The notes under the pieces are model-generated. The model was not told where the DNA came from and ran no database searches. It worked only from the letters and a program-made list of their open reading frames with translations. The position numbers and the translations under genes are program-made. From positions 1-24,086 of the forward strand of contig WJKD01000469.1 of the NCBI GenBank assembly GCA_014729315.1: DNA of 24,086 nucleotides, read 5' to 3'. This stretch comes from Promethearchaeota archaeon (lineage in GTDB: Archaea; Asgardarchaeota; Lokiarchaeia; Sigynarchaeales; SOKP01). This document shows, in pieces, positions 8,578-15,993 of this stretch. How positions within the stretch are numbered: position 1 is the first letter of the stretch; every line of letters starts with the position of its first letter.

Positions 8578-9816
8578 ATGGCTAAACAAGTACTTGACAT
8601 CGGTTTTTTTAGTATTATGTATAGCCAAACCAATGGTACGGCTCATGCCGTAAGATTTCTAAGCGAGGCTTTGGCAAAGACAGGACATAATGTTCATATA
8701 TTTGCACCTAAAATTGAGAATGGATATAAAATTCCTTCAACTTTACACTTTCATGAATTAGGAGGCGCAAGATTATCATCAAACACGGAATTTGTATTAA
8801 GTTTTCCGATTCACAAATATTTCTTTTGTCCGCACGATTATTTAGATATCGGGCACATTCACACTCATACAACCATAGGAGCAATGGCAATCAATTGGTG
8901 TAAGTTTTTAGGAATTCCCATGGTCGGTACGCACAATTCACCGCTTCAATTTTACGCTGCGCAATACTTTCCCGTAATAGGAAGGCTTCTAACGAGGTTT
9001 GACCTAACATGGAGATACGAAAGACATATTCTCGATAAATACGACTTTGTACATGTTCCAACGAAGACAAAAAAAGAATTGCTGATGGAATATCGATTTA
9101 AAGAACCCATTGTATGCTTTTCAAACGGTATTCACGACATGTATTTTAAAAACTTGAAGGAAAACGGGATTAGGGAAAAATACGGGCTAGTAGGTAAGAA
9201 GGTCTTGCTTTATGCGTCTCGAATGTCACCCGAAAAACATATGGTAAGTGTTATAAAAAAATTCAAACAAATTCATAAAGAAGTACCCAACGCTCATCTT
9301 ATGATCGTTGGGAGCAACGGGCCTTCAACCGTTCCAGTCAAGAAACTTGCCAAAAAATTTGATTTTGTTACGTGTGCTGGAAGAGTGCCTTTTGACGACC
9401 TTTTAAAATTATACAACACAGCTGATTTGACTTGTTTATGGTCTTGGATAGAAGCGGAGGGTCTCGTATTAATCGAAGCTATGGCACAAGGTACTCCAAG
9501 CGTAGGTGCGAATGGTTGTGGAATAAAAGATGTCATAAGACACGGAAAAACAGGATATCTTGCGAATAATTTCGACGAATTTAGAGACTATGTAGTTAAA
9601 TTGTTTAAAGACGATGAGTTAAGGATACAATTTGGAAAGAACGCAAAAAAAGTAGCTCAAATGTATAAAGTGAGCAATATCGCTAAGATCTGGATCGAGA
9701 TGTATAAGTTTGCTATAAATCAACTTTACCCATTACGATATTATAAAAAAGAACGGAAACATAGGGTTGAGTTAGTTAAAGAATTTGTTCATAAACTACC
9801 TACTGTTAATTTTTAA
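8578..9816 (+). CDS. GT4-family glycosyltransferase (GT-B fold)
   Basis: This is a predicted retaining glycosyltransferase using a nucleotide-activated sugar, acting at the inner face of the membrane. The N-terminal domain has a GT4 acceptor loop (TNGTAHAVRF, 18-27), HIHTH (93-97) and VGTHNSPL (116-123). The C-terminal nucleotide-sugar domain has SRMSPEKH (214-221, with the phosphate-contacting Arg/Lys) and the E-x7-E motif in IEAEGLVLIEAM (Glu292 and Glu300). The 412-aa length is typical. No membrane helix is obvious, but the basic C-terminal tail (YYKKERKHR) could bind membranes. The overall pattern resembles glycolipid-forming enzymes of the glucosyldiacylglycerol/phosphatidylinositol mannoside type, so a role in lipid headgroup glycosylation is likely. 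Protein or polysaccharide glycosylation is the alternative. The gene appears to be transcribed alone. Confidence 0.9.
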   Translation: MAKQVLDIGFFSIMYSQTNGTAHAVRFLSEALAKTGHNVHIFAPKIENGYKIPSTLHFHELGGARLSSNTEFVLSFPIHKYFFCPHDYLDIGHIHTHTTIGAMAINWCKFLGIPMVGTHNSPLQFYAAQYFPVIGRLLTRFDLTWRYERHILDKYDFVHVPTKTKKELLMEYRFKEPIVCFSNGIHDMYFKNLKENGIREKYGLVGKKVLLYASRMSPEKHMVSVIKKFKQIHKEVPNAHLMIVGSNGPSTVPVKKLAKKFDFVTCAGRVPFDDLLKLYNTADLTCLWSWIEAEGLVLIEAMAQGTPSVGANGCGIKDVIRHGKTGYLANNFDEFRDYVVKLFKDDELRIQFGKNAKKVAQMYKVSNIAKIWIEMYKFAINQLYPLRYYKKERKHRVELVKEFVHKLPTVNF

Positions 9817-10363
9817 CTCAGAAAAAGGTACCGTTTTATTTTAATTTAAACTCCTAAGCTAAGAACTGAATTAAAATTGGATCAATTAATTGAGAATATT
9901 TTACATTTTAAATAATGAATCAAAAATTAAAAAATCTCTCAACTAAGGACGACAAAAATCTCTTTTATATCACCTCGAGATTTGTCGGAAAAAGAGGGAA
10001 ATTCAAAAATGAATAAAAATAGCACTTTTTTCGGCGAAATGGACAAAAAGACAATTTTTATGCAAAAAACTTCGATCCATCTCTTCCGACATTAAAGGAA
10101 TGGGTATGGCCAAGATGATTGTCGGCGTAAAATGAGAGACTTTTAAATTTCAGTCAAAAAGAAAAAATCAAAAATATCCTCAATTAATAGATAGATTTGA
10201 TCATCTAGATGGTTCGTATTTGAAAATTATGAAAATATATTATATTTGAAAGATTAAATATTTCAATATTTTCTACAAATCGTTTAATTTATAATTAAAT
10301 AGTTTTTAAGATACTAACAATTTTATCAATTAAATAAGAGTATATGCTTTAGAATTCAATAAA
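9817..10363. other. 547-nt intergenic region with an inverted repeat, possible small RNA
   Basis: No ORF of convincing length lies here. Positions about 9940-10140 look less AT-rich than the flanks. They contain an imperfect hairpin: CGACAAAAATCTC (9950-9962) with GAGATTTGTCG (9977-9987), with a two-A bulge. The word TGTCGG recurs near 10123. This could be a structured RNA, a decayed gene or part of the 3' end of the glycosyltransferase transcript. The right end (about 10339-10346, TATATGCT) may hold the promoter of the next gene. Confidence 0.35.
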
Positions 10364-11416
10364 ATGAACGAATCGCCGAATCATACACAAGAAGATGTGA
10401 ATACAGAAAATTCTAAAGAAGAGTTAGAATTTGAATCAGGAGAAAAAGAACCAGAGGTAATTGAAAAAGACTTTGTTCCGCATTTTCTTCCAACTTATAG
10501 AGTACGACGGAATCTATATCCATTGCCCATCATCGTTGTGGTAATAATTGCTGGACTTTTAGCTTATGCGACCAATGTAATCGCTGGCGTGCAAATAGAA
10601 GGTGGATATGTTTCTGAAGAGGAATATGGGATTGCTGGAGGTATTATAAATGGAATTATTTTTACGGTCATGGCTGCGATTTCTTCGTTTATCATTATCT
10701 TTCTTGTAAAAAGAAAAGGAATAAATGTTTTAAAATATGTTTTTGGCGTTAGCTTTGGCTTTCTTGGTTTTCTATTGACTCTCTTTTTTGGAGAGATCGT
10801 TCTATTCTTAGCTTTTTACCGTTTGCCCGAAACACAATTTGTAATTATTGCGTATTACATTAGCTATTATTCCCTATTAATTGGTTCTGCGGTTTTCACC
10901 ATGTTGTTGATTTATCGGTATTTTACTTCACAATCGCTCCTCACAAAAAACTTCATAGTGATGTACATCGGACTTCTTGTTGGTGCACTTTTGGGAGTTA
11001 TAATGCCTTTGTGGACGACACTCGCCATACTCATCGGCATTTCGCTATGGGATATTTACGCTGTTAAATCCAAAAGAGGCCCCATCAAAAATATGATTGA
11101 TATAGCTTCGGGGAGCGATTTTGACGATGAAGAGACAAAACAGAAACTCAGAGATGGCGAAATAGCTTACGATACTTCAAAATTAGAAATTGGTATTGGA
11201 GATCTAGCGTTTTATAGTATGTTAACTTCAAGTGCACTCATTATAACTGGATTTCTATTAGTAATGATACTTACCGCGTTAGCTATAATTGTAGGCACAG
11301 GAATCACGATTCAAGGACTAAAGAGGAATAAAATTCTACCCGGATTGCCTATTTCTATATTTTTAGGTATAGCAACGATGTTACTCTCCTGGTTTATTAT
11401 TTCAATTTTGATGTGA
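10364..11416 (+). CDS. Presenilin/signal-peptide-peptidase-like GxGD intramembrane aspartyl protease
   Basis: This is a predicted peptidase family A22-like protease that would cut transmembrane helices within the membrane. The 350-aa protein starts with an acidic cytoplasmic-looking tail (1-45). About nine membrane segments follow: near 53-73, 91-115, 121-150, 160-184, 197-214, 215-233, 275-292, 293-317 and 326-349. The first catalytic Asp would be Asp230 in SLWDIYAV at the end of helix 6, matching the [YW]D-x-x-AV pattern of archaeal presenilin homologues. The second is Asp280 in EIGIGDLAFYS, a perfect GxGD motif in helix 7. LPGLPI (325-330) stands where the PAL motif is expected, with Ala replaced by Gly. 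A hydrophilic loop (235-274) separates the two Asp helices, as in presenilins. The gene appears monocistronic, so no substrate is suggested by context. The PAL variation and weak overall similarity keep this below certainty. Confidence 0.8.
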   Translation: MNESPNHTQEDVNTENSKEELEFESGEKEPEVIEKDFVPHFLPTYRVRRNLYPLPIIVVVIIAGLLAYATNVIAGVQIEGGYVSEEEYGIAGGIINGIIFTVMAAISSFIIIFLVKRKGINVLKYVFGVSFGFLGFLLTLFFGEIVLFLAFYRLPETQFVIIAYYISYYSLLIGSAVFTMLLIYRYFTSQSLLTKNFIVMYIGLLVGALLGVIMPLWTTLAILIGISLWDIYAVKSKRGPIKNMIDIASGSDFDDEETKQKLRDGEIAYDTSKLEIGIGDLAFYSMLTSSALIITGFLLVMILTALAIIVGTGITIQGLKRNKILPGLPISIFLGIATMLLSWFIISILM

Positions 11417-11613
11417 ATGAAGTTTAAAATCCCTTCTTTTAATAAAATAGACACAACGATTCTGAAATAAAAAGATTTGAAGATTAAGTAAAAAAATCAT
11501 TAAAAAATTTATCCTAACTCTCTAATCGTTTACCGCCTTAAAATGTGTTTGAATGATTCAACTTAAATATTTCCGAGCATTCAAATTCGTAACATTAACT
11601 CCCAACTTAATAG

Positions 11614-12810
11614 ATGGACATGGTAGATATAAACAATATAAAAAAAATAACGATTGTTGGTGCGGGGACCATGGGACACGAGATCGCTCAAATTTGTTTG
11701 ATGGCGGGTTATCCCAAAGTATTTCTGAACGATATCAGTTCCCAAGCCCTTGAAAGAGCTCGACTAAAGATAAGTAGTGGGTTAAATACACTCGAAAATA
11801 AAGGAAGATTGAAAAAACAATTTACAGCCGAATCATTAATGGAAAATTTACAAATTGTTTTTGATCTTAAAAGAGCCGTGAGCGACGCCGATTTTGTCAT
11901 TGAAGCAATTCCAGAAAAGATGGACCTCAAGCAGAATTTGTTCCAAAAATTTGGTGAATTAACGCCAGAGAAAGCCATCTTAGCAACGAATACATCAACG
12001 ATGAGTATTTCTGAGATTGGTGCTAAATCTGGAAAACTAGATAAAGTTGTGGGAATGCATTTTTTTACACCCATCGTTGTATTACAACTTATAGAAGTCA
12101 TAAAAGGAAAAGAAACATCTGAAAAGACAATGGAATTAACCTCTACTCTTGGAAAAAGCCTTCCAGCACTCAGAGGTAAGCGCGTAATAGCGATGGTCGA
12201 AAAAGAGAGTCCAGGCTTTATCGTCAATCGGTTAACCATCGCAGGAAGTATGTATTTAAATTGGTTATTAGATTATGCTTATGACAATAAAATACCCTTT
12301 GAAAGTATAGATGCTGATGTAGGCGCTCACGGAAAATTTGGTCCGTGTGCAAAATGGGATTATCTAGGATTGGATACAATTTACAATAGTTTTAAGTATT
12401 TTGAGCAAGTGCTCTCGTCAGATTTCGCTCCAGGAAAGGTCTTAACAATGCTTGTCAAAGAAAATAATTTGGGCAAAAAAACTGGAAAGGGAATATGCGA
12501 GTGGACTGATGAAGGAACCTTAATTGATAAGGATGTAAAAAAAGCTAATTTGTTTGATTCTGAACTATTTATGGCACTCCAATTAAACGAGGGATGTAGG
12601 TTATTAGAGGAAGGGATTGTTTCCAATTATAAGATTATTGACGACGCGATGTTAGCGGGGATGACAATGCCCGGTCCTTTCGGTCCTGGAAAAAGAAATT
12701 ACAAGAAATGGTGCGAACTTTTGAATAATTTTGCTGATAAATCTGGTAAAGAGTACTTTCGACCTTGTGCCCTTATGAAGTCGGGAGACTTTCTTAAAAT
12801 GCGTAAGTAA
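11614..12810 (+). CDS. 3-hydroxyacyl-CoA dehydrogenase
   Basis: This enzyme is predicted to oxidise (S)-3-hydroxyacyl-CoA to 3-oxoacyl-CoA with NAD, or the reverse, in fatty-acid beta-oxidation or butyrate-type metabolism. The Rossmann domain shows VGAGTMGHEIAQ (15-26) and an acidic residue after the second strand (LNDIS, Asp40), which favours NAD over NADP. The active-site His is His149 in VGMHFFTP, where the usual HFFNP/HFFSP carries Thr instead. The SPGFIVNR segment and the Glu/Asn-type C-terminal helical domain follow. The 398-aa length, longer than the ~280-aa single-domain enzymes, indicates a second C-terminal 3HCDH-type repeat (from about residue 310, with GMTMPGPFGPG). The start is ATG at 11614; an in-frame ATG at 11620 is equally possible. 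No thiolase or enoyl-CoA hydratase gene is adjacent. Confidence 0.92.
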   Translation: MDMVDINNIKKITIVGAGTMGHEIAQICLMAGYPKVFLNDISSQALERARLKISSGLNTLENKGRLKKQFTAESLMENLQIVFDLKRAVSDADFVIEAIPEKMDLKQNLFQKFGELTPEKAILATNTSTMSISEIGAKSGKLDKVVGMHFFTPIVVLQLIEVIKGKETSEKTMELTSTLGKSLPALRGKRVIAMVEKESPGFIVNRLTIAGSMYLNWLLDYAYDNKIPFESIDADVGAHGKFGPCAKWDYLGLDTIYNSFKYFEQVLSSDFAPGKVLTMLVKENNLGKKTGKGICEWTDEGTLIDKDVKKANLFDSELFMALQLNEGCRLLEEGIVSNYKIIDDAMLAGMTMPGPFGPGKRNYKKWCELLNNFADKSGKEYFRPCALMKSGDFLKMRK

Positions 12811-12942
12811 TTGATTTTGGATTAAAGATTGCTGCGTTAAATTTTCAAATTATAACAAGAAATCGTCATAATTTATAAATTAGATCTTGCTTTTTGCAAT
12901 AATATCAGCTTCGTATAAAATAAAATTATTCACAATTACTTC

Positions 12943-13242
12943 TTGAAGTGTTGTTGTATTCCTTCTCAAACTTCAGACTCGTCTCCAAAATCGGGATTTG
13001 AACAAATAATTGATTTTTTTAACGAATTAGAAGTTAATAAACCCGTAACTATCGCAGAAGTAGTCGAAAAGACCAATTTTTCGTGGAGTTTTGTAAAGAA
13101 AACATTAAAAAAATTGAGCGAAGAAGAATATTGCGGATTTCATTTTGAAAAATCTGGTAGCACCTGGATCTCTTGGAAGGATCGCGACAAAATTTTGCCG
13201 AAAATGGAGGACACTTGTTCTCGGTTCTTAGACGATGATTAG
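12943..13242 (+). CDS. Small winged helix-turn-helix protein with an N-terminal Cys triplet
   Basis: This 99-aa soluble protein has a likely winged-helix DNA-binding domain. Helix 1 is near 19-30, followed by VTIAEVVEKTNF (35-46) and a recognition-like helix WSFVKKTLKKLSEE (48-61). A short beta wing follows (GFHFEKSGSTWISW). The N-terminus reads MKCCCIP, an unusual Cys cluster that could sense metal or redox state. The start is taken as TTG at 12943. An in-frame TAA lies 27 nt upstream and there is no ATG or GTG between. A TATA-like GTATAAAATA (12913-12922) is centred about 25 nt before the TTG, so the transcript may be leaderless. It faces the Fe-S protein genes on the opposite strand, but a link to them is only inferred. 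Confidence 0.65.
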   Translation: MKCCCIPSQTSDSSPKSGFEQIIDFFNELEVNKPVTIAEVVEKTNFSWSFVKKTLKKLSEEEYCGFHFEKSGSTWISWKDRDKILPKMEDTCSRFLDDD

Positions 13243-13337
13243 AAAGCAAGAAAAATGACTCAATGGGGAATCTATTTGGTTTACTCTTTATTGAGCGCAT
13301 CTATCTATGTAAAAATCTTAATACATTTTAAAATTCG

Positions 13338-13601
13338 TTAGAACCCTAATTCTATTGCATTCGAAGGACAAATGTCAACGCATTTTAAACAATCTGGGCA
13401 AAATTTTTTTGCAAAGGCTTTGAAAACCATGTGAATCTCGTATCTTATTGGAGCTCCGGTTTCATCCATTTCCTCCATAGGTCTAAACATTAATAAGGAT
13501 TTAGGACATACATCTAAGCATTTAAGGCAATTTGTTGGACGCAATTCTTTGGGATCGTAAGGTAAATTGCATTTGTTTGGATCGTAAAGAAACTTTACCG
13601 T
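13338..13601 (-). CDS. Ferredoxin-like Fe-S protein with an abnormal start
   Basis: This is a small electron-carrier-type protein (about 87 aa). The second half has a canonical [4Fe-4S] motif (CPDCLKCVDICP, near the C-terminus). The first half has NCLKCLDVCP preceded by one Cys 13 residues earlier (C-x12-C-x2-C-x3-CP). In this frame the only standard start codon is TTG at 13544, which would remove the first Cys. The frame reads sensibly upstream (VKFLYDPNKC) to an ACG at 13601, then hits a TAA at 13605-13607. A good Shine-Dalgarno (GGAGAGGTG, 13609-13617 on the minus strand) lies 7 nt before that ACG. So either ACG is a non-canonical start, a frameshift at the A6 run joins a GTG start at 13611, or one base is wrong. 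The end of the upstream Fe-S gene (TAG at 13617-13619) overlaps the Shine-Dalgarno, so the two are coupled. Confidence 0.75.
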   Translation of the reverse strand, partial: TVKFLYDPNKCNLPYDPKELRPTNCLKCLDVCPKSLLMFRPMEEMDETGAPIRYEIHMVFKAFAKKFCPDCLKCVDICPSNAIELGF

Positions 13602-13616
13602 TTTTTAACACCTCTC

Positions 13617-14468
13617 CTACCAAATATTTTGTGCTATTGGATGTGTATTTCTATCAACAAGTTGTATTGCTTCTTGCTCGCAAATTGATCGACATTGTCC
13701 GCAACCAAAACATATGGTTGGATCTATTTGAGCTCGATCGTTTTCGTCTAAGGAAATAGCATTGAACTGACATCGATCGACGCATTGTCCGCAGCTAATA
13801 CACTCGTTCTTATCAATTTCCGCAACATATTCAGCTCTTCGATACACATTTTCGATATCGTACCACATTTTCGGACGAGCAGCGTAGCAATACTTATTGT
13901 CGCAATTACATATGCAGACTGCTTGAGGAAGTTCGCACCACCAAAAAACTGCGTGGACGTATCCTTTCTCTGAAAATTCTTTCAATGCTTCTTTAGCCTC
14001 TCCTGGACTGAGCCTCTTTTCCTTCCAACTGCGAGGGACTGTACGATTCACTTCGGATAAAGGAGCAAAGTTAAGACACTTATATTCGTCTTGTCCCTTG
14101 AAAAGTCTCTTACACATACACGGGTAAGCTACGTGGTCATGGGATAAGTCAACAATTTTATAGGCGTCTTCTAAAGGAACTACTTGACCGCTATGGCTTC
14201 GTATCGCAATATAATTACCTATTTTCTTTACGATGTTACCAATAAAGGATGGCTTCGCAGCTAAATCCACCATATCGAGTTGTTGCGAAATGTGAAGCGG
14301 ATACCACGCAGCATCGGAGCTCTGCAGAGCATCCCTCACTTTTTTGGGTTTCCTTCCTAAGAGACGATCTAATAAAGATAATTTGTAAAATAATTCGTCT
14401 GTGTATCCTTTAGGGTTTAAATACCACTTATTATGTCCTTCTGCGTGCTTTTTACAAAACTTACACAT
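13617..14468 (-). CDS. 4Fe-4S dicluster protein with Cys-rich N-terminal region
   Basis: This 283-aa cytoplasmic protein has a ferredoxin-like C-terminus with two [4Fe-4S] motifs: CISCGQCVDRC (223-233) and CFGCGQCRSIC (253-263). In both, the usual Pro after the fourth Cys is replaced (CQF, CEQ). The larger N-terminal part holds further Cys that could bind another cofactor: C2/C5, CMC (117-119) with C131, and CICNCDNKYC (185-194). Such proteins occur in anaerobes next to redox enzymes, and I take it as an electron-transfer partner without a defined reaction. ATG at 14468 is clear. A TATA-like GTATAAAATAC (plus-strand 14490-14500) centred 27 nt upstream predicts a leaderless mRNA. It is the first gene of a two-gene unit with the small ferredoxin; their spacing is under 20 nt. 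Confidence 0.82.
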   Translation of the reverse strand: MCKFCKKHAEGHNKWYLNPKGYTDELFYKLSLLDRLLGRKPKKVRDALQSSDAAWYPLHISQQLDMVDLAAKPSFIGNIVKKIGNYIAIRSHSGQVVPLEDAYKIVDLSHDHVAYPCMCKRLFKGQDEYKCLNFAPLSEVNRTVPRSWKEKRLSPGEAKEALKEFSEKGYVHAVFWWCELPQAVCICNCDNKYCYAARPKMWYDIENVYRRAEYVAEIDKNECISCGQCVDRCQFNAISLDENDRAQIDPTICFGCGQCRSICEQEAIQLVDRNTHPIAQNIW

Positions 14469-14489
14469 GATTTTCTTTCTCTTAATATT

Positions 14490-14500
14490 GTATTTTATAC
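14490..14500 (-). promoter_or_regulatory. TATA box of the Fe-S gene pair
   Basis: The near-palindromic GTATAAAATAC is centred about 27 nt before the ATG at 14468. That is the canonical TATA-to-start distance for a leaderless archaeal transcript. Confidence 0.55.
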
Positions 14501-14599
14501 TTTTTTATACATTATTATATTTGCTTATTTCTTTTAATAATATTCATTAAGATATGGAGTATCGAATGATCATAATTCTAAGTAAATCATTTGTGGAAA

Positions 14600-14648
14600 G
14601 GGAAAGAAGTTAATTAATTAACCTAGGAATGAGATTAATTATAATGAT
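14600..14648. repeat. Imperfect direct repeat, left copy flanking vapBC
   Basis: This matches 15520-15570 in order: GGGAAA, four variable bases, TTAATTA, a 13-nt spacer (14 nt in the other copy), the identical core TGAGATTAATTA, then AATGA. The AT-rich composition makes chance similarity possible, but the ordered blocks argue for common descent. Confidence 0.45.
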
Positions 14649-14707
14649 TCTTGTATCAGCTAATCAAAAAAAGCAATTGATTTCTTACTTTTCGTATACA
14701 GAAAAAA

Positions 14708-15187
14708 TCAAAAAATTATCCATTCTTTAATAGGATTCTCGATTGGTTTGCCGAGTGATTTAAAGGAATTGTCTTTAAAATGCTCGTCGCATGAATAAAG
14801 AATATCAGCATCATTATATAGTGGTAAAACACATAAATAATCCCATATATGAATCTTGTTATTATTGCTTAACTCCATCGCTCTATTAATATCTTCTTTT
14901 TTCACAGTATACCATCGCATAAAATCGCTGCTTATTAATAGAGCACAATACTTTTGTACATAATCTATGGGTAGTTTTGCCCCGCGAAAAGCAAGACCGT
15001 GAAATAATTCGCAAATCTGAAAATTAGTCATCAATATTTTGGAGGTACTTAGTTTTTGTCTTAAAAATTCAAAGGCAAAATTATATCTCTCAATCGCAGA
15101 TTCATACTCTGCCTCTTCTTTAAAATTTGATTTCTCTGGGATTTTTAAGGCAAATATCCAAAGTTCTGTATCGATGAAAACTGACAT
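14708..15187 (-). CDS. vapC: PIN-domain toxin, VapC-like ribonuclease
   Basis: This is a predicted Mg-dependent ribonuclease toxin that would cleave tRNA, rRNA or mRNA when freed from its antitoxin. The PIN active-site acids are visible: Asp6 in VFIDTELW, Glu60 in QICELFHG, Asp116 in HIWDYL and Asp134 in YSCDEHF. The 159-aa length is slightly above the usual ~130, with an insert after residue 18. The start is ATG at 15187 because a strong Shine-Dalgarno (GGAGGT, 15192-15197 on the minus strand) stands 4 nt before it. A TTG further up is not needed. The Shine-Dalgarno lies within the last two codons of the antitoxin gene, and only 1 nt separates that stop from this ATG, so translation is coupled. 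A T6 run just after the stop on the minus strand (14702-14707) may terminate transcription. Confidence 0.85.
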   Translation of the reverse strand: MSVFIDTELWIFALKIPEKSNFKEEAEYESAIERYNFAFEFLRQKLSTSKILMTNFQICELFHGLAFRGAKLPIDYVQKYCALLISSDFMRWYTVKKEDINRAMELSNNNKIHIWDYLCVLPLYNDADILYSCDEHFKDNSFKSLGKPIENPIKEWIIF

Positions 15188-15188
15188 T

Positions 15189-15461
15189 TTAACCTCCAAT
15201 ATCGTTGTAATCGTATTCTTTTAAGTCATCGGAATGAATCCCATAAAACTTTTTCTGCATCAATGATAGAATTTTTTTCCTGTCATCTATCATCTTTGAT
15301 TCTAAGCCTTCAATCCTTTGGGCGGTTTTGCTATTTTCCAATAAATAAACTATAGCTTCTTCTAATGTGACACGTCTTCCGAGGTTTTTAGTTAGTTCTC
15401 CTACAATTCGATGTAACCTTTTTGCTGTAGTTTTTGATACTTTAATTGTGGTATTTTTCAT
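15189..15461 (-). CDS. vapB: VapB-like ribbon-helix-helix antitoxin
   Basis: This is the predicted antitoxin that masks VapC and represses the operon. The N-terminus (NTTIKVSKTTAKRLHRI, 3-19) has the beta strand plus helix pattern of a ribbon-helix-helix DNA-binding domain; helix 2 is VTLEEAIVYLLEN (31-43). The C-terminal half is charged, likely extended, and would wrap the toxin. The 90-aa length is normal. ATG at 15461 is the only sensible start. A TATA-like segment (TATACTATATATAAT on the minus strand, about 15469-15483) lies close upstream, so the leader is short or absent. It is the first gene of the two-gene module, as expected for vapBC. Confidence 0.8.
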   Translation of the reverse strand: MKNTTIKVSKTTAKRLHRIVGELTKNLGRRVTLEEAIVYLLENSKTAQRIEGLESKMIDDRKKILSLMQKKFYGIHSDDLKEYDYNDIGG

Positions 15462-15519
15462 ATATTTATTATATATAGTATAAGATTTATAATTTTATGA
15501 TTAAAGAATATATGTCTAT

Positions 15520-15570
15520 GGGAAATAGGTTAATTACACAATAAATGGATTGAGATTAATTAGAATGACT
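15520..15570. repeat. Imperfect direct repeat, right copy flanking vapBC
   Basis: This is the partner of 14600-14648, about 920 nt away in the same orientation, sharing GGGAAA, TTAATTA, TGAGATTAATTA and AATGA. It sits upstream of the vapB promoter. A looser TGAGATTA match also occurs near 16212. Confidence 0.45.
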
Positions 15571-15621
15571 GCTAAATAAAGTCTTCAAAAGACTCAATAA
15601 TAATATCAAAATAGACGAAAA

Positions 15622-15915
15622 TTACTCACGCTCGATGCTGTATTCTCTTTTACTATAATACATATCTTCAATCCAAAGCGTTATAGACACAACTAAGGCC
15701 CCGTCAGCGTAAAGAAGAACGACTAAAAGCACAAGTGTGAACATAACATAATAAAGATTGTTAGAGAATCGCAAGAGAGGATATTCTAAGTAAAAATAAA
15801 GTTCCACAAACCATAAGGATAACGTAAAAGCTCCCATAATAAAAATTTTAATAATAATTTTTAAAAATATATATATACTTTCAATAAACTCCATTTTCTC
15901 ATTTTTTTCTAGCAC
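15622..15915 (-). CDS. Small two-helix membrane protein
   Basis: This is a short protein (about 97 aa) of unknown function with two probable transmembrane segments: roughly residues 11-40 (FLKIIIKIFIMGAFTLSLWF) and 53-78 (YVMFTLVLLVVLLYADGALV). A single Asp sits in the second helix (YADGAL). The C-terminus is charged (YYSKREYSIERE). GTG at 15915 is chosen because a GAGGTG Shine-Dalgarno (15923-15928 on the minus strand) lies 7 nt before it. A GTG at 15924 overlaps that element, and an ATG further in is possible. The TATA-like TTTATTTAAAAT (15943-15954, minus) fits either. No family is recognised, and it stands alone between vapBC and the FrhB-like gene. Confidence 0.6.
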   Translation of the reverse strand: MLEKNEKMEFIESIYIFLKIIIKIFIMGAFTLSLWFVELYFYLEYPLLRFSNNLYYVMFTLVLLVVLLYADGALVVSITLWIEDMYYSKREYSIERE

Positions 15916-15993
15916 TATTCGCACCTCACTTCTCTTTTCTACATTTTAAATAAAGCGTTTTTGACTCTTAAATTTAATAACCTTCTCGTCAAG

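Noticed and set aside
9817..10363. Transposase remnant in the intergenic region
   Set aside because: Short translated pieces were read in the forward frames, but no transposase motif or terminal inverted repeats could be found.
11553..11753. 66-codon plus-strand frame overlapping the dehydrogenase start
   Set aside because: It overlaps the Rossmann-fold coding region in another frame and has no promoter or RBS support.
11709..12239. 176-codon open frame on the minus strand
   Set aside because: It lies wholly antisense to the well-supported hydroxyacyl-CoA dehydrogenase gene, and its translation has no domain-like pattern.
12943..13300. Opposite-strand frame over the winged-helix gene (13049-13300)
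   Set aside because: The plus-strand product has a recognisable HTH pattern; the antisense product is Arg/Phe/Ser-rich with no pattern.
13532..13973. Plus-strand frames opposite the Fe-S genes
   Set aside because: They are shadows of the cysteine-motif genes on the minus strand.
15194..15199. TTG at 15199 as the VapC start
   Set aside because: The GGAGGT Shine-Dalgarno lies after that TTG and is correctly spaced for the ATG at 15187.
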